From Alphaproteobacteria bacterium (GTDB lineage: Bacteria; Pseudomonadota; Alphaproteobacteria; JAJFFI01), in NCBI GenBank assembly GCA_030066595.1, contig JASJBI010000062.1, positions 1-40,546 on the forward strand: 40,546 nucleotides of DNA, written 5' to 3'. Under the pieces are notes generated by a model. That model was given only the letters and a program-made list of their open reading frames with translations. It did no database searches and had not been told where the DNA came from. The number at the start of each line of letters is the position of its first letter. The stretch's first letter is position 1. Made by a program: the position numbers and the translations under genes. This document shows, in pieces, positions 24,590-33,825 of the stretch.

Positions 24590-25726
24590 TTAATTTCTCA
24601 ACCGGTCGAGGGCCGACAGGTATTCGCTGCTTCTGTTCCAGAACGCCAGCGACCGAAGCGCCGTCTTGGGGGAAACGGTCTGATAGAGCTTGGCCAGCTC
24701 CCGCATGATCGCGGGACCGCGCGCCCTGTGTTGGGGCAGCCGCGTGTACTGATAGATGGTCTCGAAATCCTCCCGGCTGAAGCCGGCGGCCCGGCAGGCC
24801 AGCGCCAGCGGCTCGCCGGTCTCGTCGAATACCACCCGTTGTGCAGCAATACGTTCAAGCCGACAGAGCTGCGCGAGACCCGCGACGAACAACCCCGTGT
24901 GCCCCTGCTCGAGCACCTCCAGCAGAAAGTCGAGAGACAATTCCCCGGCATCCGCCAACCGCGCGGCGAGGGCGTCGACCGCGCAGTCCCGCCCGGTCTC
25001 CGCCGCGACGCGCCGGCCGATCGCGCGCGCAGCATCTTCCATGAGATCGTCCAGGCGGCCGGCATCGATCTCTTGGCGCGTGTCGGGCTGGGCCAGGATA
25101 TGCAAGCGGACCGCCGCGGCGGTCCACCACAGCAAGGTCTGCGTCGGACCGGTGGCAAGCTCGGCCCGGACCAGAACCGGGCGCTGGAAGCGGTCCACCC
25201 GGGTGGCCCGCTCCACCAGGTAGGCGCGGGTCCGCAACACCAGTATCGCATCGTCGTCGGCGAGCAACTCCTCGACGCGGTCGCCAGCGTCATTTCTCAT
25301 CCTGCCGGCCGCAGACGGATCGTCACCGGTTTGCTGCGCTTGGGAGACCAGGAATTCGAACGCCCGATACTTGGCCGCTTCGACCAGGCTTTGGTTGCGC
25401 ACCACCTCATGCTGTTGCAGGGCCTGGCGGCTGATTTCCAGATTGCTGTCCGCGAGCAGGTTCGCGATCCCTTGCGCCCTCGCATCCAGCTTCCAGAGTT
25501 TGCCGGCCAGCTCCTCGCGCAGATCCGTCTCCAGATCGTGTATCGCGCGCCACAGGATCTCGGCCATAAGCGCCAGGGTCTGGTCGCCGAAGCCGGTTTC
25601 GGCGGGCTCGAAGAGCTCGGCGATCGTGTCCTGCAGGAGCCTGTGGTTGCGTCGCGCCTTGTCCCGCGCGAGCCGCAGCAGGCATCTCAACTGTTCCTTT
25701 TCGGCGGCATCCATGCCTTGCGCCAC
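24590..25726 (-). CDS. DUF2336 domain-containing protein
   Basis: This 378-residue, mostly helical cytoplasmic protein resembles the DUF2336 family of alphaproteobacteria, which is often found beside two-component genes. It is rich in Leu, Ala, Arg and Glu and begins with a basic helical segment (LLRLARDKARRNHRLLQDTIAELF); the C-terminus has FSREDFETIYQYTRLPQ. It shows no catalytic motif I know. The start is GTG at 25726 with GGAG about 10 bases upstream; an ATG 12 bases downstream is possible. The stop lies 36-105 bases before the kinase start, depending on which start is used, so the two are probably co-transcribed and may act in one signalling path. Confidence 0.75.
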   Translation of the reverse strand: MAQGMDAAEKEQLRCLLRLARDKARRNHRLLQDTIAELFEPAETGFGDQTLALMAEILWRAIHDLETDLREELAGKLWKLDARAQGIANLLADSNLEISRQALQQHEVVRNQSLVEAAKYRAFEFLVSQAQQTGDDPSAAGRMRNDAGDRVEELLADDDAILVLRTRAYLVERATRVDRFQRPVLVRAELATGPTQTLLWWTAAAVRLHILAQPDTRQEIDAGRLDDLMEDAARAIGRRVAAETGRDCAVDALAARLADAGELSLDFLLEVLEQGHTGLFVAGLAQLCRLERIAAQRVVFDETGEPLALACRAAGFSREDFETIYQYTRLPQHRARGPAIMRELAKLYQTVSPKTALRSLAFWNRSSEYLSALDRLRN

Positions 25727-25840
25727 CCGCGATCCGCTCCGTGTTTGTTTGTGTTGTCTAGTGTGCGTTGGTTGAGAGCAGATCTCGCGTCATACGCGGG
25801 CTGGGACCGGCGCCTCCTGCGATCTCCGGTCCGGCTGCCA

Positions 25841-27454
25841 TCACGACCAGGTCCAGTCCTGATATTGATCGCGCAGCACCGACTTCTTGAACTTGCCGGT
25901 CGAGGTCTTCGGTATCTCGTCGACGAATACCACCGCGTCGGGCAGGGACCACTTGGCGAAGCGCTCGCCGAGATAGGCTTGCAGCGCGGCCTCGTCGACG
26001 TCGCTGCCGTCCGTGCGGACGACTGCCGCAAGGGGGCGTTCCTGCCATTTCGGATGGGGAATGGCCACGACCGCCGCTTCGAGGACGTCGGGGTGCCCCA
26101 TGAGCGCGTTTTCCAGGTCCACCGAGCTGATCCATTCGCCGCCGGACTTGATCAGGTCCTTGGTGCGGTCGGTGATCTTGACGTAGCCTTGCGGGTCGAT
26201 GGTCACAACGTCGCCGGTGCGGAACCAGCCGTCCTCGCTCCAGCGGTCGGCGGCGCCCGGGTTCTCGTAATACTCGGCCGCGATCCACGGGCCGCGCACC
26301 TCCAGTTCGCCCATGGTCTCGCCGTCCCACGGCGCGATGCCGTTCTCATTGACGACGCGGGCATGAAAGAAGGGCAACAGCGCGCCCTGCTTGGCGCGGA
26401 GCGCATAGAGCTCGTCCTCCGGCAACGCCCCATGCTCGTCCCGCAGAATGCAGAGCGTGCCCACCGGGCTGGTCTCGGTCATCCCCCAGCCGTGGATCAC
26501 ACCAATGCCCAGCGCGTCGAACCGCCGGATCAGGGATTCCGGGCAGGCGGCGCCGCCGACGATGGTTCTGAGCTGTGGGTGCAGGTCCGGCGGCGTGTCC
26601 GCCGCTTCGAGCGCCGCCGCGATCCCGAGCCAGATCGTCGGCACGCCGGCCGCGAAGGTGACCTGCTCGCGCGCCATCAGGTCGATCAGGTTCTCGCCGT
26701 CCAGATGCGGGCCGGGAAAGACCTGCTTGGCGCCGACCATGGCGCAGACATAAGGCAAGCCCCAGGCGTTCACATGGAACATGGGAACCACGGGCAAAAC
26801 GGCATCGCGCATCGAGATTGCCAGGGAGTCGGCCAGTCCCAGCGCAAAACAGTGCAGCACCAGGGCGCGGTGAGAGTAGATCACCCCCTTGGGCCGGCCG
26901 GTCGTGCCCGAGGTGTAGCACATGCCGACCCCGTCATTCTCGTCGACGTCGACCGGTGACGGTGCGTCCGGCGCCGCCGCCAAGAGCGCCTCGTAGTCCC
27001 GGAAGCCGTCCGGCACCGCCGCACCGGAGAACGGCACCACGATGATCTCCTGGACATCGAGCTTGTCCTGGAATTGCTGCAACAGCGGCAACAACACGTC
27101 ATCCACGATCAGCACCCGGTCGCCGGCGTGATTGACGATGTAGGCGATGTCGTCCGGGCTGAGGCGCAGGTTCAGCATATGCACGATGCCGCCGGCCAGC
27201 GGCACGCCGAAATAGGCCTCGAGATGGGCGTAGTGGTTCCAGCACAGCGTTCCGACGCGATCGCCCTTCTCTACGCCCAGCTTCTGCAGGGCGGCGGCCA
27301 GCCGGCGCGCCCGGCGGGCAACCTCGGCATAGTTGCTCCGGTGCAGGCTGCGGTCCGGACGCCGGGTCACCACCTCTGCGGCCGGAAAGAACCGCTCGGC
27401 CCGCTCCAGGACGGCGTTGAGCGTGAGCGGGTCGGTCATCATGGTGCTGCGCAT
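25841..27454 (-). CDS. Acyl-CoA ligase (AMP-dependent synthetase, long/medium-chain type)
   Basis: This 537-residue enzyme of the ANL superfamily activates a carboxylate with ATP and CoA. The ATP-binding loop is [16 protein letters not shown], followed by [29 protein letters not shown] (hinge) and the catalytic Lys in KTSTGKFKK near the end. It resembles the fatty-acid and dimethylsulfoniopropionate-type ligases in length and motif style. The ATG at 27454 has AGAGGGAGGG about 9 bases upstream; a GTG six bases earlier is also open. Downstream, the DUF2336 gene is 114 bp away and seems separate. Its substrate is unknown. Activation of a hydroxyacid for the lyase is conceivable but it is 6 kb from the operator region. 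Confidence 0.92.
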   Translation of the reverse strand: MRSTMMTDPLTLNAVLERAERFFPAAEVVTRRPDRSLHRSNYAEVARRARRLAAALQKLGVEKGDRVGTLCWNHYAHLEAYFGVPLAGGIVHMLNLRLSPDDIAYIVNHAGDRVLIVDDVLLPLLQQFQDKLDVQEIIVVPFSGAAVPDGFRDYEALLAAAPDAPSPVDVDENDGVGMCYTSGTTGRPKGVIYSHRALVLHCFALGLADSLAISMRDAVLPVVPMFHVNAWGLPYVCAMVGAKQVFPGPHLDGENLIDLMAREQVTFAAGVPTIWLGIAAALEAADTPPDLHPQLRTIVGGAACPESLIRRFDALGIGVIHGWGMTETSPVGTLCILRDEHGALPEDELYALRAKQGALLPFFHARVVNENGIAPWDGETMGELEVRGPWIAAEYYENPGAADRWSEDGWFRTGDVVTIDPQGYVKITDRTKDLIKSGGEWISSVDLENALMGHPDVLEAAVVAIPHPKWQERPLAAVVRTDGSDVDEAALQAYLGERFAKWSLPDAVVFVDEIPKTSTGKFKKSVLRDQYQDWTWS

Positions 27455-27523
27455 TCGCACCGGCCCTCCCTCTTGTCCTCCCTGGCCGACAGTATAGCAA
27501 ACACCGGCGTTGCGGCGGACAGG

Positions 27524-28345
27524 TTAACGGTTGAACGCATCGCGCCAGTCCCGACCGGTCGGGCCTTCGAGCACGATCTTGCTGATGCTGTAGGCACAGC
27601 CCAGCGGCCGGTAGGCCGAATCCGGCTTTTTGTCGGCCGGACCGGTGAGTTCGAGAATGCGCATCCGGAAAGTGATCCGGTCGCCTTCGATCACCGGGAA
27701 CTCCAGGAACCGAAAGCGGCAATAGGGCAGGTCGCCGCGGGTCCGCTCGAAGCGCACGAAGCGCCAGCCCCGGGCAAGCCGTCCTTCGCCGCCGAACAGC
27801 ACCAGATCGCAGACCCCGTCGATCGCCGGCCGGGTTTGTCGGGCGGCCAGCAGGATTCGATGCGCGTCCACCCGCAGCGTGCAGGCGGACGCGGGATTGG
27901 CCGGCGTGGCCGCGAATCTCCAGCCGAGAGCCTCCACGTGGTCCCGGGCCGCGGCCAGTGGCAGCGGGTAGCGGGCCGTGGCCGGCAGGTACCGGATCCG
28001 GGCGCTCGCGATCTCGGAGAGGGCCCCGCCGCGCCGCACCTGAACGTAGATGGTTCGGAGCGCACGGCCCTCGGGCCGAAGCCGAAACGGCACCGCGTCT
28101 GCGTAGGGCCGCCAGGGCGCATCCCGCATGCGCCGATCCTCGCTGGTCCGAATCTCGTCCGCGCCGCCCGCGACCCGCGTGTCGAGCGTGACCTCGTCGC
28201 TGCCGGTCGTCTGCGCGCCCCCGGCGACCAGGAACGTCTCGATGCGCAGGCGTTCGTCCGCGCTCGCCGCGTCGGGCCAGAACGCAACGGCCAGCGCAAT
28301 CACGCTGCAGGCAATCCTGCGGCATCGGCATCCGGTTCCACGCAT
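27524..28345 (-). CDS. Exported protein of unknown function
   Basis: This 273-residue protein has a signal peptide: MRGTGCRCRRIACSVIALAV with cleavage probably after AASA (about residue 29). The mature part is basic and beta-rich by appearance, with six or so cysteines that may form disulfides (for example SACTLRVD, GVCDLVLFG, LPYCRFRF, LGCAYS). I recognise no family. It ends 69 bp before the acyl-CoA ligase on the same strand, but a shared operon is not certain. The frame extends 44 codons upstream; the internal ATG at 28345 was chosen because it is followed directly by the signal peptide. Confidence 0.6.
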   Translation of the reverse strand: MRGTGCRCRRIACSVIALAVAFWPDAASADERLRIETFLVAGGAQTTGSDEVTLDTRVAGGADEIRTSEDRRMRDAPWRPYADAVPFRLRPEGRALRTIYVQVRRGGALSEIASARIRYLPATARYPLPLAAARDHVEALGWRFAATPANPASACTLRVDAHRILLAARQTRPAIDGVCDLVLFGGEGRLARGWRFVRFERTRGDLPYCRFRFLEFPVIEGDRITFRMRILELTGPADKKPDSAYRPLGCAYSISKIVLEGPTGRDWRDAFNR

Positions 28346-28566
28346 GGGCACCTTGTGCGGACCGGCGCCCCCACCGTCAAGTCCTCGGGTGCCACCGGCC
28401 GCGCGGCGGTACCACCCCATCTCGTCCGCCGATCGGTCCCTGCAATGGACGACGATGGCATTGTCACCGACCGACAAGTGGGCGAACCTCGGCGTGGATC
28501 TGGTCGGCGCGGTTCTGCCGGCCCGGTCCTCGGGTCACCGCATCGAAAACAGAGGGGAGCCGACCG

Positions 28567-29610
28567 ATGAGAGCTGCGATCTTCGAGCACTTCAACGGAC
28601 CGCTCGAGGTCCGGGACTTGCCCGACCCCGAGTGCCCGGCGGACGGCGCGATCGTCCGGGTACGCGCCTGCGGGGTGTGCCGGTCCGACTGGCACGGTTG
28701 GAAGGGGACCGACCCGGATGTCAGCGCCCCGCATGTCTTGGGGCACGAGTTCGCGGGCGTGATCGAAGAGATCGGCCCGACCTGCCGCCGCCACAAGGTG
28801 GGCGACCGGGTGACGGCGCCCTTCATCCTGGCTTGCGGAACCTGCGCCGAGTGCATCGGCGGTGACGCCACGGTCTGCGCCGATCAGTTCGTCGTCGGGT
28901 TTTCCGGCTGGGGCGCCTTTGCCGAACGCCTTGCGGTCCCACGCGCGGATTTCAATCTGGTGACCCTTCCGGCGGACATCGACGACACCGCCGCCGCCGG
29001 CATGGGGTGCCGGGTCAGTACGGCGTTTCGCGCGCTCGTGGATCGCGCGCGGCTTCGGCCCGGCGAATGGCTGGCCGTCCACGGATGCGGCGGCGTGGGC
29101 CTGTCCGCCACCATGATCGGCGCGGCCGTCGGCGCGCCGGTGCTGGCCGTCGATGTCAACGACGCCGCGCTCGAGATGGCGCGCGCGCTCGGCGCGACCG
29201 AGACCTTGAATGCGGCCGCCCTCGACGATGTCGGCGAGGCGGTCCGGGATCTGACCGATGGCGGCGCGCATGTCTCCTTGGATGCGCTCGGCATCACCGA
29301 GACCTTTCACAACTCCGTCCGCTCCTTGCGCCGCTTGGGACGCCACGTCCAGGTCGGGCTGCCCCTGGAACATCATGCCGAGCCGACCCTGCCGCTCCTG
29401 GAGCTCGTCTACGCGCGCCAGATCTCGATCATGGGGACGCGGGGGATCGCGGCGAGCCGGTTCCCGGCCATGTTCGAGATGATCGCGAGCGGGCGCATGG
29501 ACCCGTCCAAGCTGGTGACCAAGAGGATCTCGCTCGCGGACGCCGGTGCCGCGCTGGCCGCCATGGATCGCTACACCGGGTCCGGCATCACGGTGATCGA
29601 CCGGTTCTAG
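28567..29610 (+). CDS. Zinc-dependent alcohol dehydrogenase
   Basis: This 347-residue medium-chain dehydrogenase oxidises an alcohol or reduces an aldehyde with NAD(P). The GroES-like domain has the catalytic zinc ligands Cys38 (CGVC), His60-Glu61 (GHE) and Cys148, and a complete structural zinc lobe (Cys90, 93, 96, 104). The Rossmann domain has VHGCGGVGLSATMIG. GAGCCGACCG precedes the ATG at 28567. It is divergent from the exported protein and 121 bp upstream of an SDR gene on the same strand. The substrate is unknown. Confidence 0.92.
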   Translation: MRAAIFEHFNGPLEVRDLPDPECPADGAIVRVRACGVCRSDWHGWKGTDPDVSAPHVLGHEFAGVIEEIGPTCRRHKVGDRVTAPFILACGTCAECIGGDATVCADQFVVGFSGWGAFAERLAVPRADFNLVTLPADIDDTAAAGMGCRVSTAFRALVDRARLRPGEWLAVHGCGGVGLSATMIGAAVGAPVLAVDVNDAALEMARALGATETLNAAALDDVGEAVRDLTDGGAHVSLDALGITETFHNSVRSLRRLGRHVQVGLPLEHHAEPTLPLLELVYARQISIMGTRGIAASRFPAMFEMIASGRMDPSKLVTKRISLADAGAALAAMDRYTGSGITVIDRF

Positions 29611-29731
29611 CGCCCGGCCCAATGCTGGGGACCAGGCGCCAACGCGCCCATGCAAGGGAGCGCCGGTCGGACCGGCCAAGATCGCGGATTCTTGCTATAA
29701 CGCATGCCGGCCGGCAAGAGTTGGAGGGAGT

Positions 29732-30532
29732 ATGACGGGACGACTCCACGGCAAGGTGGCGCTGGTCACCGGGGCGGGCTCGGCGGGCCCGGGCTGGGGC
29801 AACGGCAAGGCGGCGGCTGTCCTGTTCGCCCGCGAAGGCGCCAAGGTGTTCGCCGTGGACATCGACGGGGCGGCGGCCCGGGAAACCCATGACATCATCG
29901 GGGAGGAAGGCGGCCACTGCCGGGAGCATGTCGCCGACGTGGCCGATGCGGCGGCGGTCGCCGGCATGGTGCAGGAGTGCCTGTCGGCCTACGGTCGGAT
30001 CGACGTGCTGCACAACAATGTGGGAATCGTCGAGCTCGGCGGCCCGGAAGAGATCAGCGAGGAGAGCTGGGACCGGGTCATGGCGGTCAACGTCAAGAGC
30101 ATGTTCCTGACCTGCAAGCATGTGCTGCCGATCATGGAGGCGCAGGGCGGCGGCGCGGTCGTCAACCTGTCGTCGGTCTCGGCGATCCGCTGGACCGGCG
30201 TGCCCTATGTGTCCTACGCCGCGAGCAAGGCGGCCGTGCTGCAGTTCACCCGGTCCATCGCCCTGCAGTACGCGGACAAGGGGATCCGGGCCAACGCGAT
30301 CCTGCCCGGCCTGATGGACACGCCGATGATCGTCGAGCCGATGCGCGAGGCCTACGGCCAGGGCGACGTGGACAAGATGCGCGCCGTGCGCGACGCGCAG
30401 TGCCCCATGGGCCACATGGGCGACGCCTGGGACGTGGCCTATGCGGCCCTGTTCCTGGCGTCTGACGAGGCCAAGTACATCACCGGCGCGAGCCTCGTGG
30501 TCGACGGCGGCCTGTCCTGCAAATTCGCTTGA
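29732..30532 (+). CDS. Short-chain dehydrogenase/reductase
   Basis: This 266-residue classical SDR has the cofactor loop TGAGSAGPGWGNGKA (a longer version of TGxxxGxG), NNVG, the catalytic Ser in NLSSVSA and Tyr162/Lys166 in YAASK, and the C-terminal ITGASLVVDGG. Asp43 after the second strand (FAVDID) favours NAD(H). The ribosome binding site is GGAGGGAGT. It follows the alcohol dehydrogenase on the same strand and may share its promoter. The substrate cannot be read from the sequence. Confidence 0.92.
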   Translation: MTGRLHGKVALVTGAGSAGPGWGNGKAAAVLFAREGAKVFAVDIDGAAARETHDIIGEEGGHCREHVADVADAAAVAGMVQECLSAYGRIDVLHNNVGIVELGGPEEISEESWDRVMAVNVKSMFLTCKHVLPIMEAQGGGAVVNLSSVSAIRWTGVPYVSYAASKAAVLQFTRSIALQYADKGIRANAILPGLMDTPMIVEPMREAYGQGDVDKMRAVRDAQCPMGHMGDAWDVAYAALFLASDEAKYITGASLVVDGGLSCKFA

Positions 30533-30815
30533 CGGTCCTGCATGCGCTGACAGCCTGCCCTCCCGCTGCGACTCGTCAACACGTTGCCCATGGTCACCAC
30601 AGGTTGATGACTTCCTACCGCGCTGGGAGCTCATGTGAGAGCCATCCGGGAGACGTCGTCTACATTTCCCTGGCACGGCGCAGGGCGGGGCCAAGGACCA
30701 GGTTCGCAAAAAAGTGTGCTGAAGGTGGGAAAGTCCACAGCGCCGCCAAGGCAAATCCACGACGATGACTGCAAGAGGTCAATCAGCGGGCCATTGCTAA
30801 CACGGAGGACATGTC

Positions 30816-31157
30816 ATGGTGGTCACGCATGAAGTTGGTACATACCGCGTGCTCCTGATCAGCGGGTATGGAGGCGTTGGCGGAATCCAGGTCGGATTCG
30901 TGTACTTCTACACGCCTACCAACCAGTACGTCGGCTATGTGGGAATCATCAAGGACGGTGCGCCGCTACCCGACAACGTTCAGCACCCCAACGGGATACT
31001 CAACATCTACTTCCACGAAGCCGAACTGGTTGCGTTGCTGGACACGCTCAGGAACGAGCGGCCCGTGTATGTCAGATACCACACCAATCTGAAGTGGGGA
31101 TCTGTCGGAACAGACCGCGAGCCTGTCGGCGAGGACGAGGAGCCGGCCGGTCCCTGA
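30816..31157 (+). CDS. Orphan hypothetical protein (113 residues)
   Basis: This small protein is not of a family I know. It starts MVVTHEVGTYRVLLISGYGG and is rich in Gly, Tyr and Val, with a beta-strand look (FVYFYTPTNQYVGYVGI), then a helix (HEAELVALLDTLRNE), one strand (PVYVRYHTN) and an acidic tail (EDEEPAGP). GGAGG lies 7 bases before the ATG. Codon use is less G/C-ending than in the flanking genes, and the 280 bases upstream are also less GC-rich, which might mean recent transfer. No signal peptide or membrane helix is seen. Confidence 0.6.
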   Translation: MVVTHEVGTYRVLLISGYGGVGGIQVGFVYFYTPTNQYVGYVGIIKDGAPLPDNVQHPNGILNIYFHEAELVALLDTLRNERPVYVRYHTNLKWGSVGTDREPVGEDEEPAGP

Positions 31158-31263
31158 CGTCGCAGTGGACGTCGCGGTCGTTCGGGGTGACGAAGGGCAC
31201 ATAAGGCCTGGCCGGACCGTCGGCTTGCGTACGAGTCGCGCCGGCCCGGCCTGCCTCCAGACG

Positions 31264-31878
31264 CTAGCCCGTCCAGGAGAACGGCGCGAAATGGCCGTTG
31301 CGGGTGCCGCTGGCGTCGTCCCAGTCGATGCCGAAGGCGTGAAAGCGGCTGTGCGTTGCGTTGGCCAGGGCGAGCCTCGCCGAGACCGGATGGGCGGTGT
31401 TGTCGAGATACATGGCCTCGCCCTCTTGCACGAGGCTCGGCGCGCCCTCCAGGGCCTGATCGATCAGCTCGCCGGCCGTGACCCTGCGATTCAGGCCGTC
31501 CATCTCGAAGGTGATCGGGCGCTTCTCGATACCGGCGAACTCGCCGACCAGCGGCGCCATGATCTCCATCGGCCCGCCGGCCTCTCCCAAGACGATCGCG
31601 CGGATCGCCTCCGTCTGCGCCTCGTCGGCGTTCTCGTCGACGATCAATCCCGCCGTGAAGTTGCCGTCGGCCATGGGACCCGGCGACAGCATCAGGACGA
31701 TGAAGGCGAGGCCGTCCAGCGACACGCCGTCCTTCTGTCCCTTGTCGATGCGCATGGCGATCGCGACCTTGCAGTCGCCCTCGGTCGGGCGCGCCGCCAG
31801 GTTCGTCCCGATGCAGGGGCAGATGAAGTCGCAATTGCAGGTTTCCATGTATTGACCGTCGATCTGCCAACTCGCCAT
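31264..31878 (-). CDS. DUF1326 domain-containing protein
   Basis: This 204-residue cytoplasmic protein has the DUF1326 opening WQIDGQYMETCNCDFICPCIG, with a CxC and CPC cysteine pattern (residues about 14-22) that could bind a metal. The rest is beta-rich with SRFHAFGIDWDDASGTRNGHFAPFSW at the end, also typical. GAGGGAGG precedes the ATG. It lies 80 bp before the end of the ABC importer operon on the same strand, but there is no reason to link them in function. The role of the family is unknown to me. Confidence 0.82.
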   Translation of the reverse strand: MASWQIDGQYMETCNCDFICPCIGTNLAARPTEGDCKVAIAMRIDKGQKDGVSLDGLAFIVLMLSPGPMADGNFTAGLIVDENADEAQTEAIRAIVLGEAGGPMEIMAPLVGEFAGIEKRPITFEMDGLNRRVTAGELIDQALEGAPSLVQEGEAMYLDNTAHPVSARLALANATHSRFHAFGIDWDDASGTRNGHFAPFSWTG

Positions 31879-31957
31879 CTCAGCCTCCCTCGTTGCGACT
31901 TACGAAATCGTATCCCAACCAGCGCGCTCCGCCAATCGGCGTCCGGCTCGATGCCCG

Positions 31958-32875
31958 CTAACGCTCGATGGCGCGCGGGTCGAGGGCGTCGTTGAGGCCA
32001 TCACCCAAGAAGTTGAAGGCGATCACGGTGACGAAGATCAGGAGCCCCGGCCAGACCACCAGCATGGGCGCGTCCCAGATCAGCTCCTGGGCGCCTGTGA
32101 GCATGTTGCCCCAGCTCGCCACGGGCGGCTGGACGCCGAGCCCGAGAAAGCTCAAGACGGACTCGAACAGGATGATGCCGCCCACGGAGAGCGTCGTGGC
32201 CACGATCACCGGCGACAGGACGTTGGGCAGGATGTGCACCGCCATGATGCGGCCCGCGCCCGCGCCGAGCGCCTCGGCCGCGCGCACGAACTCGCGCTCG
32301 CGCATGGAGAGCGTCGCCCCGCGCACCAGGCGCGCGACCCGCGGCCAGCCGACCAGGCCGATGATCGCCGCGACCCGGTAAATGCTGAACTCCTCGGACC
32401 GGACCAGCGCGTCGGGCAGGCCCAGCTCGGTCGGGTCGATCGCCGCCAGCACGATCAGGAGCGGCAAGAGCGGGAGCGCGATGACGCTGTCCGCGAGCCG
32501 CATCAGGAGCGCGTCCAGCACGCCGCCGTAGTAGCCCGCGAGGAGGCCGATCAGCGTGCCGATCAGCATCGCGGTCACGGCCGCGACCAGGGCCACGAAC
32601 AGCGAGACCCGCCCGCCATAGAGCATGCGGATGAAGTAGTCGCGGCCCAGCTCGTCCGTGCCCAGGGGGTGGGCGAGGGACGGCGGCGCCAGCCGGTTCA
32701 TGAGGTCCGTCTCCCAGCTCGGGGTGCCCATGGCGGCCTCGATCAGGGGGGCGGCGGCCGAAGCCACCGCCAGCAGGATCAGGAGCACGGCCGAGGCGAT
32801 GGCCAGCCGGTGCTTGAGGAACCGCCGCCAGAGCAGCAGGCCCAGGCTCTCGGAGCGGAGGACGGCCTCGGTCAT
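31958..32875 (-). CDS. DppC-type ABC transporter permease
   Basis: This 305-residue inner-membrane permease of the peptide/nickel importer family has six helices, the N-terminal OppC domain, and the EAA loop EFVRAAEALGAGAGRIMAVHILPNVL which contacts the ATPase. The ATG at 32875 overlaps the stop of the DppB-type gene by 4 bp. It is the last gene in the hydroxypyruvate-isomerase/importer operon. No ATPase gene (dppD/dppF) follows. Confidence 0.93.
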   Translation of the reverse strand: MTEAVLRSESLGLLLWRRFLKHRLAIASAVLLILLAVASAAAPLIEAAMGTPSWETDLMNRLAPPSLAHPLGTDELGRDYFIRMLYGGRVSLFVALVAAVTAMLIGTLIGLLAGYYGGVLDALLMRLADSVIALPLLPLLIVLAAIDPTELGLPDALVRSEEFSIYRVAAIIGLVGWPRVARLVRGATLSMREREFVRAAEALGAGAGRIMAVHILPNVLSPVIVATTLSVGGIILFESVLSFLGLGVQPPVASWGNMLTGAQELIWDAPMLVVWPGLLIFVTVIAFNFLGDGLNDALDPRAIER

Positions 32876-33825
32876 CGGTAGCTGATCCGCGGGTCGAGCC
32901 AGCCATAGGCTAGGTCGGCGAGCAAGTTGCCGACCAGGATCAGGAGCGTGGCGAACAACAGCCCGACCAGCGCCAGGTTGTAGTCGTTGCCCATGATCGC
33001 GTCGTAGATCAATTTGCCCATGCCGGGATAGGCGAACATGGTCTCGGTAATCAGCGCGCCGGAGAAGAGCGTCCCGAAATCCAGCGCGATCACCGTGACC
33101 AGCGGGATCAGCGCATTGCGCAGCGCGTGGTTCAGCACCACCCGGTGCTGCGGCAGGCCCTTGGCCCAAGCGGTGCGGATATAGTCCTGGCGCAGCGCCT
33201 CCATCATGTCTGAGCGCATATAGCGGGTGAAGCCCGCGACCGACAGCACCGTGAGCGTCAGGACCGGCAGCACCAGATGGCGGGCATGGTCGAGCCAGCC
33301 GGCGTCGGCCCGGAACGGCACGCCGCCCGCCGGCAGCCATTCGAGTTGGACCGAGAACAGCATGATCAGCAACAGCGCGAGCCAGAAGGGCGGGATCGAG
33401 ATGCCGGCAAAGGTGAAGAAGTTGACCGCATAGTCGGTCAGCGAATAGGGGCGGAGCGCGGCTATGATGCCGACCGGGATGGCGATCGCCACGGCCAGCA
33501 CGAAGGCGATGCCCATGAGCCAGAGGGTGCGCACCAGATGCGGGCCCAGGACGGTCAGCACCGGCTGACCATGCACCCGGGAATAGCCGAAATCGCCGGT
33601 GAGCGCCTGCCCGGCCCAGGCCAGATAGCGGGCGTGGATCGGCTCGTCGAGGCGCAACAGCGCCTTGAGCCGGCGCGCGTCCTCGTCCGTGAGCTCCGGG
33701 TTCGACATGACAAGAATGTCGATCGGGTCGCCGGGCATGAGGCCGATCAGGCCATAGACCACGAAGGACATGACCGCCAGCAGCAGGACGGATTCGAACA
33801 GCCGCTGAGTGAGAAAGCGGGTCAT
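32872..33825 (-). CDS. DppB-type ABC transporter permease
   Basis: This 317-residue inner-membrane permease begins MTRFLTQRLFESVLLLAVMSF, typical for DppB, and has the EAA loop YIRTAWAKGLPQHRVVLNHALRNALIP. Six helices are visible. It overlaps the binding protein gene upstream and the DppC-type gene downstream, by 4 bp in both cases, so the three are translationally coupled. Confidence 0.93.
   Translation of the reverse strand: MTRFLTQRLFESVLLLAVMSFVVYGLIGLMPGDPIDILVMSNPELTDEDARRLKALLRLDEPIHARYLAWAGQALTGDFGYSRVHGQPVLTVLGPHLVRTLWLMGIAFVLAVAIAIPVGIIAALRPYSLTDYAVNFFTFAGISIPPFWLALLLIMLFSVQLEWLPAGGVPFRADAGWLDHARHLVLPVLTLTVLSVAGFTRYMRSDMMEALRQDYIRTAWAKGLPQHRVVLNHALRNALIPLVTVIALDFGTLFSGALITETMFAYPGMGKLIYDAIMGNDYNLALVGLLFATLLILVGNLLADLAYGWLDPRISYR

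Noticed and set aside
25841..27454. The acyl-CoA ligase as activating enzyme of the 2-hydroxyacid pathway
   Set aside because: It is distant from the operator sites, lies among unrelated genes and has no feature pointing to hydroxyacids; kept only as a possibility in its entry.
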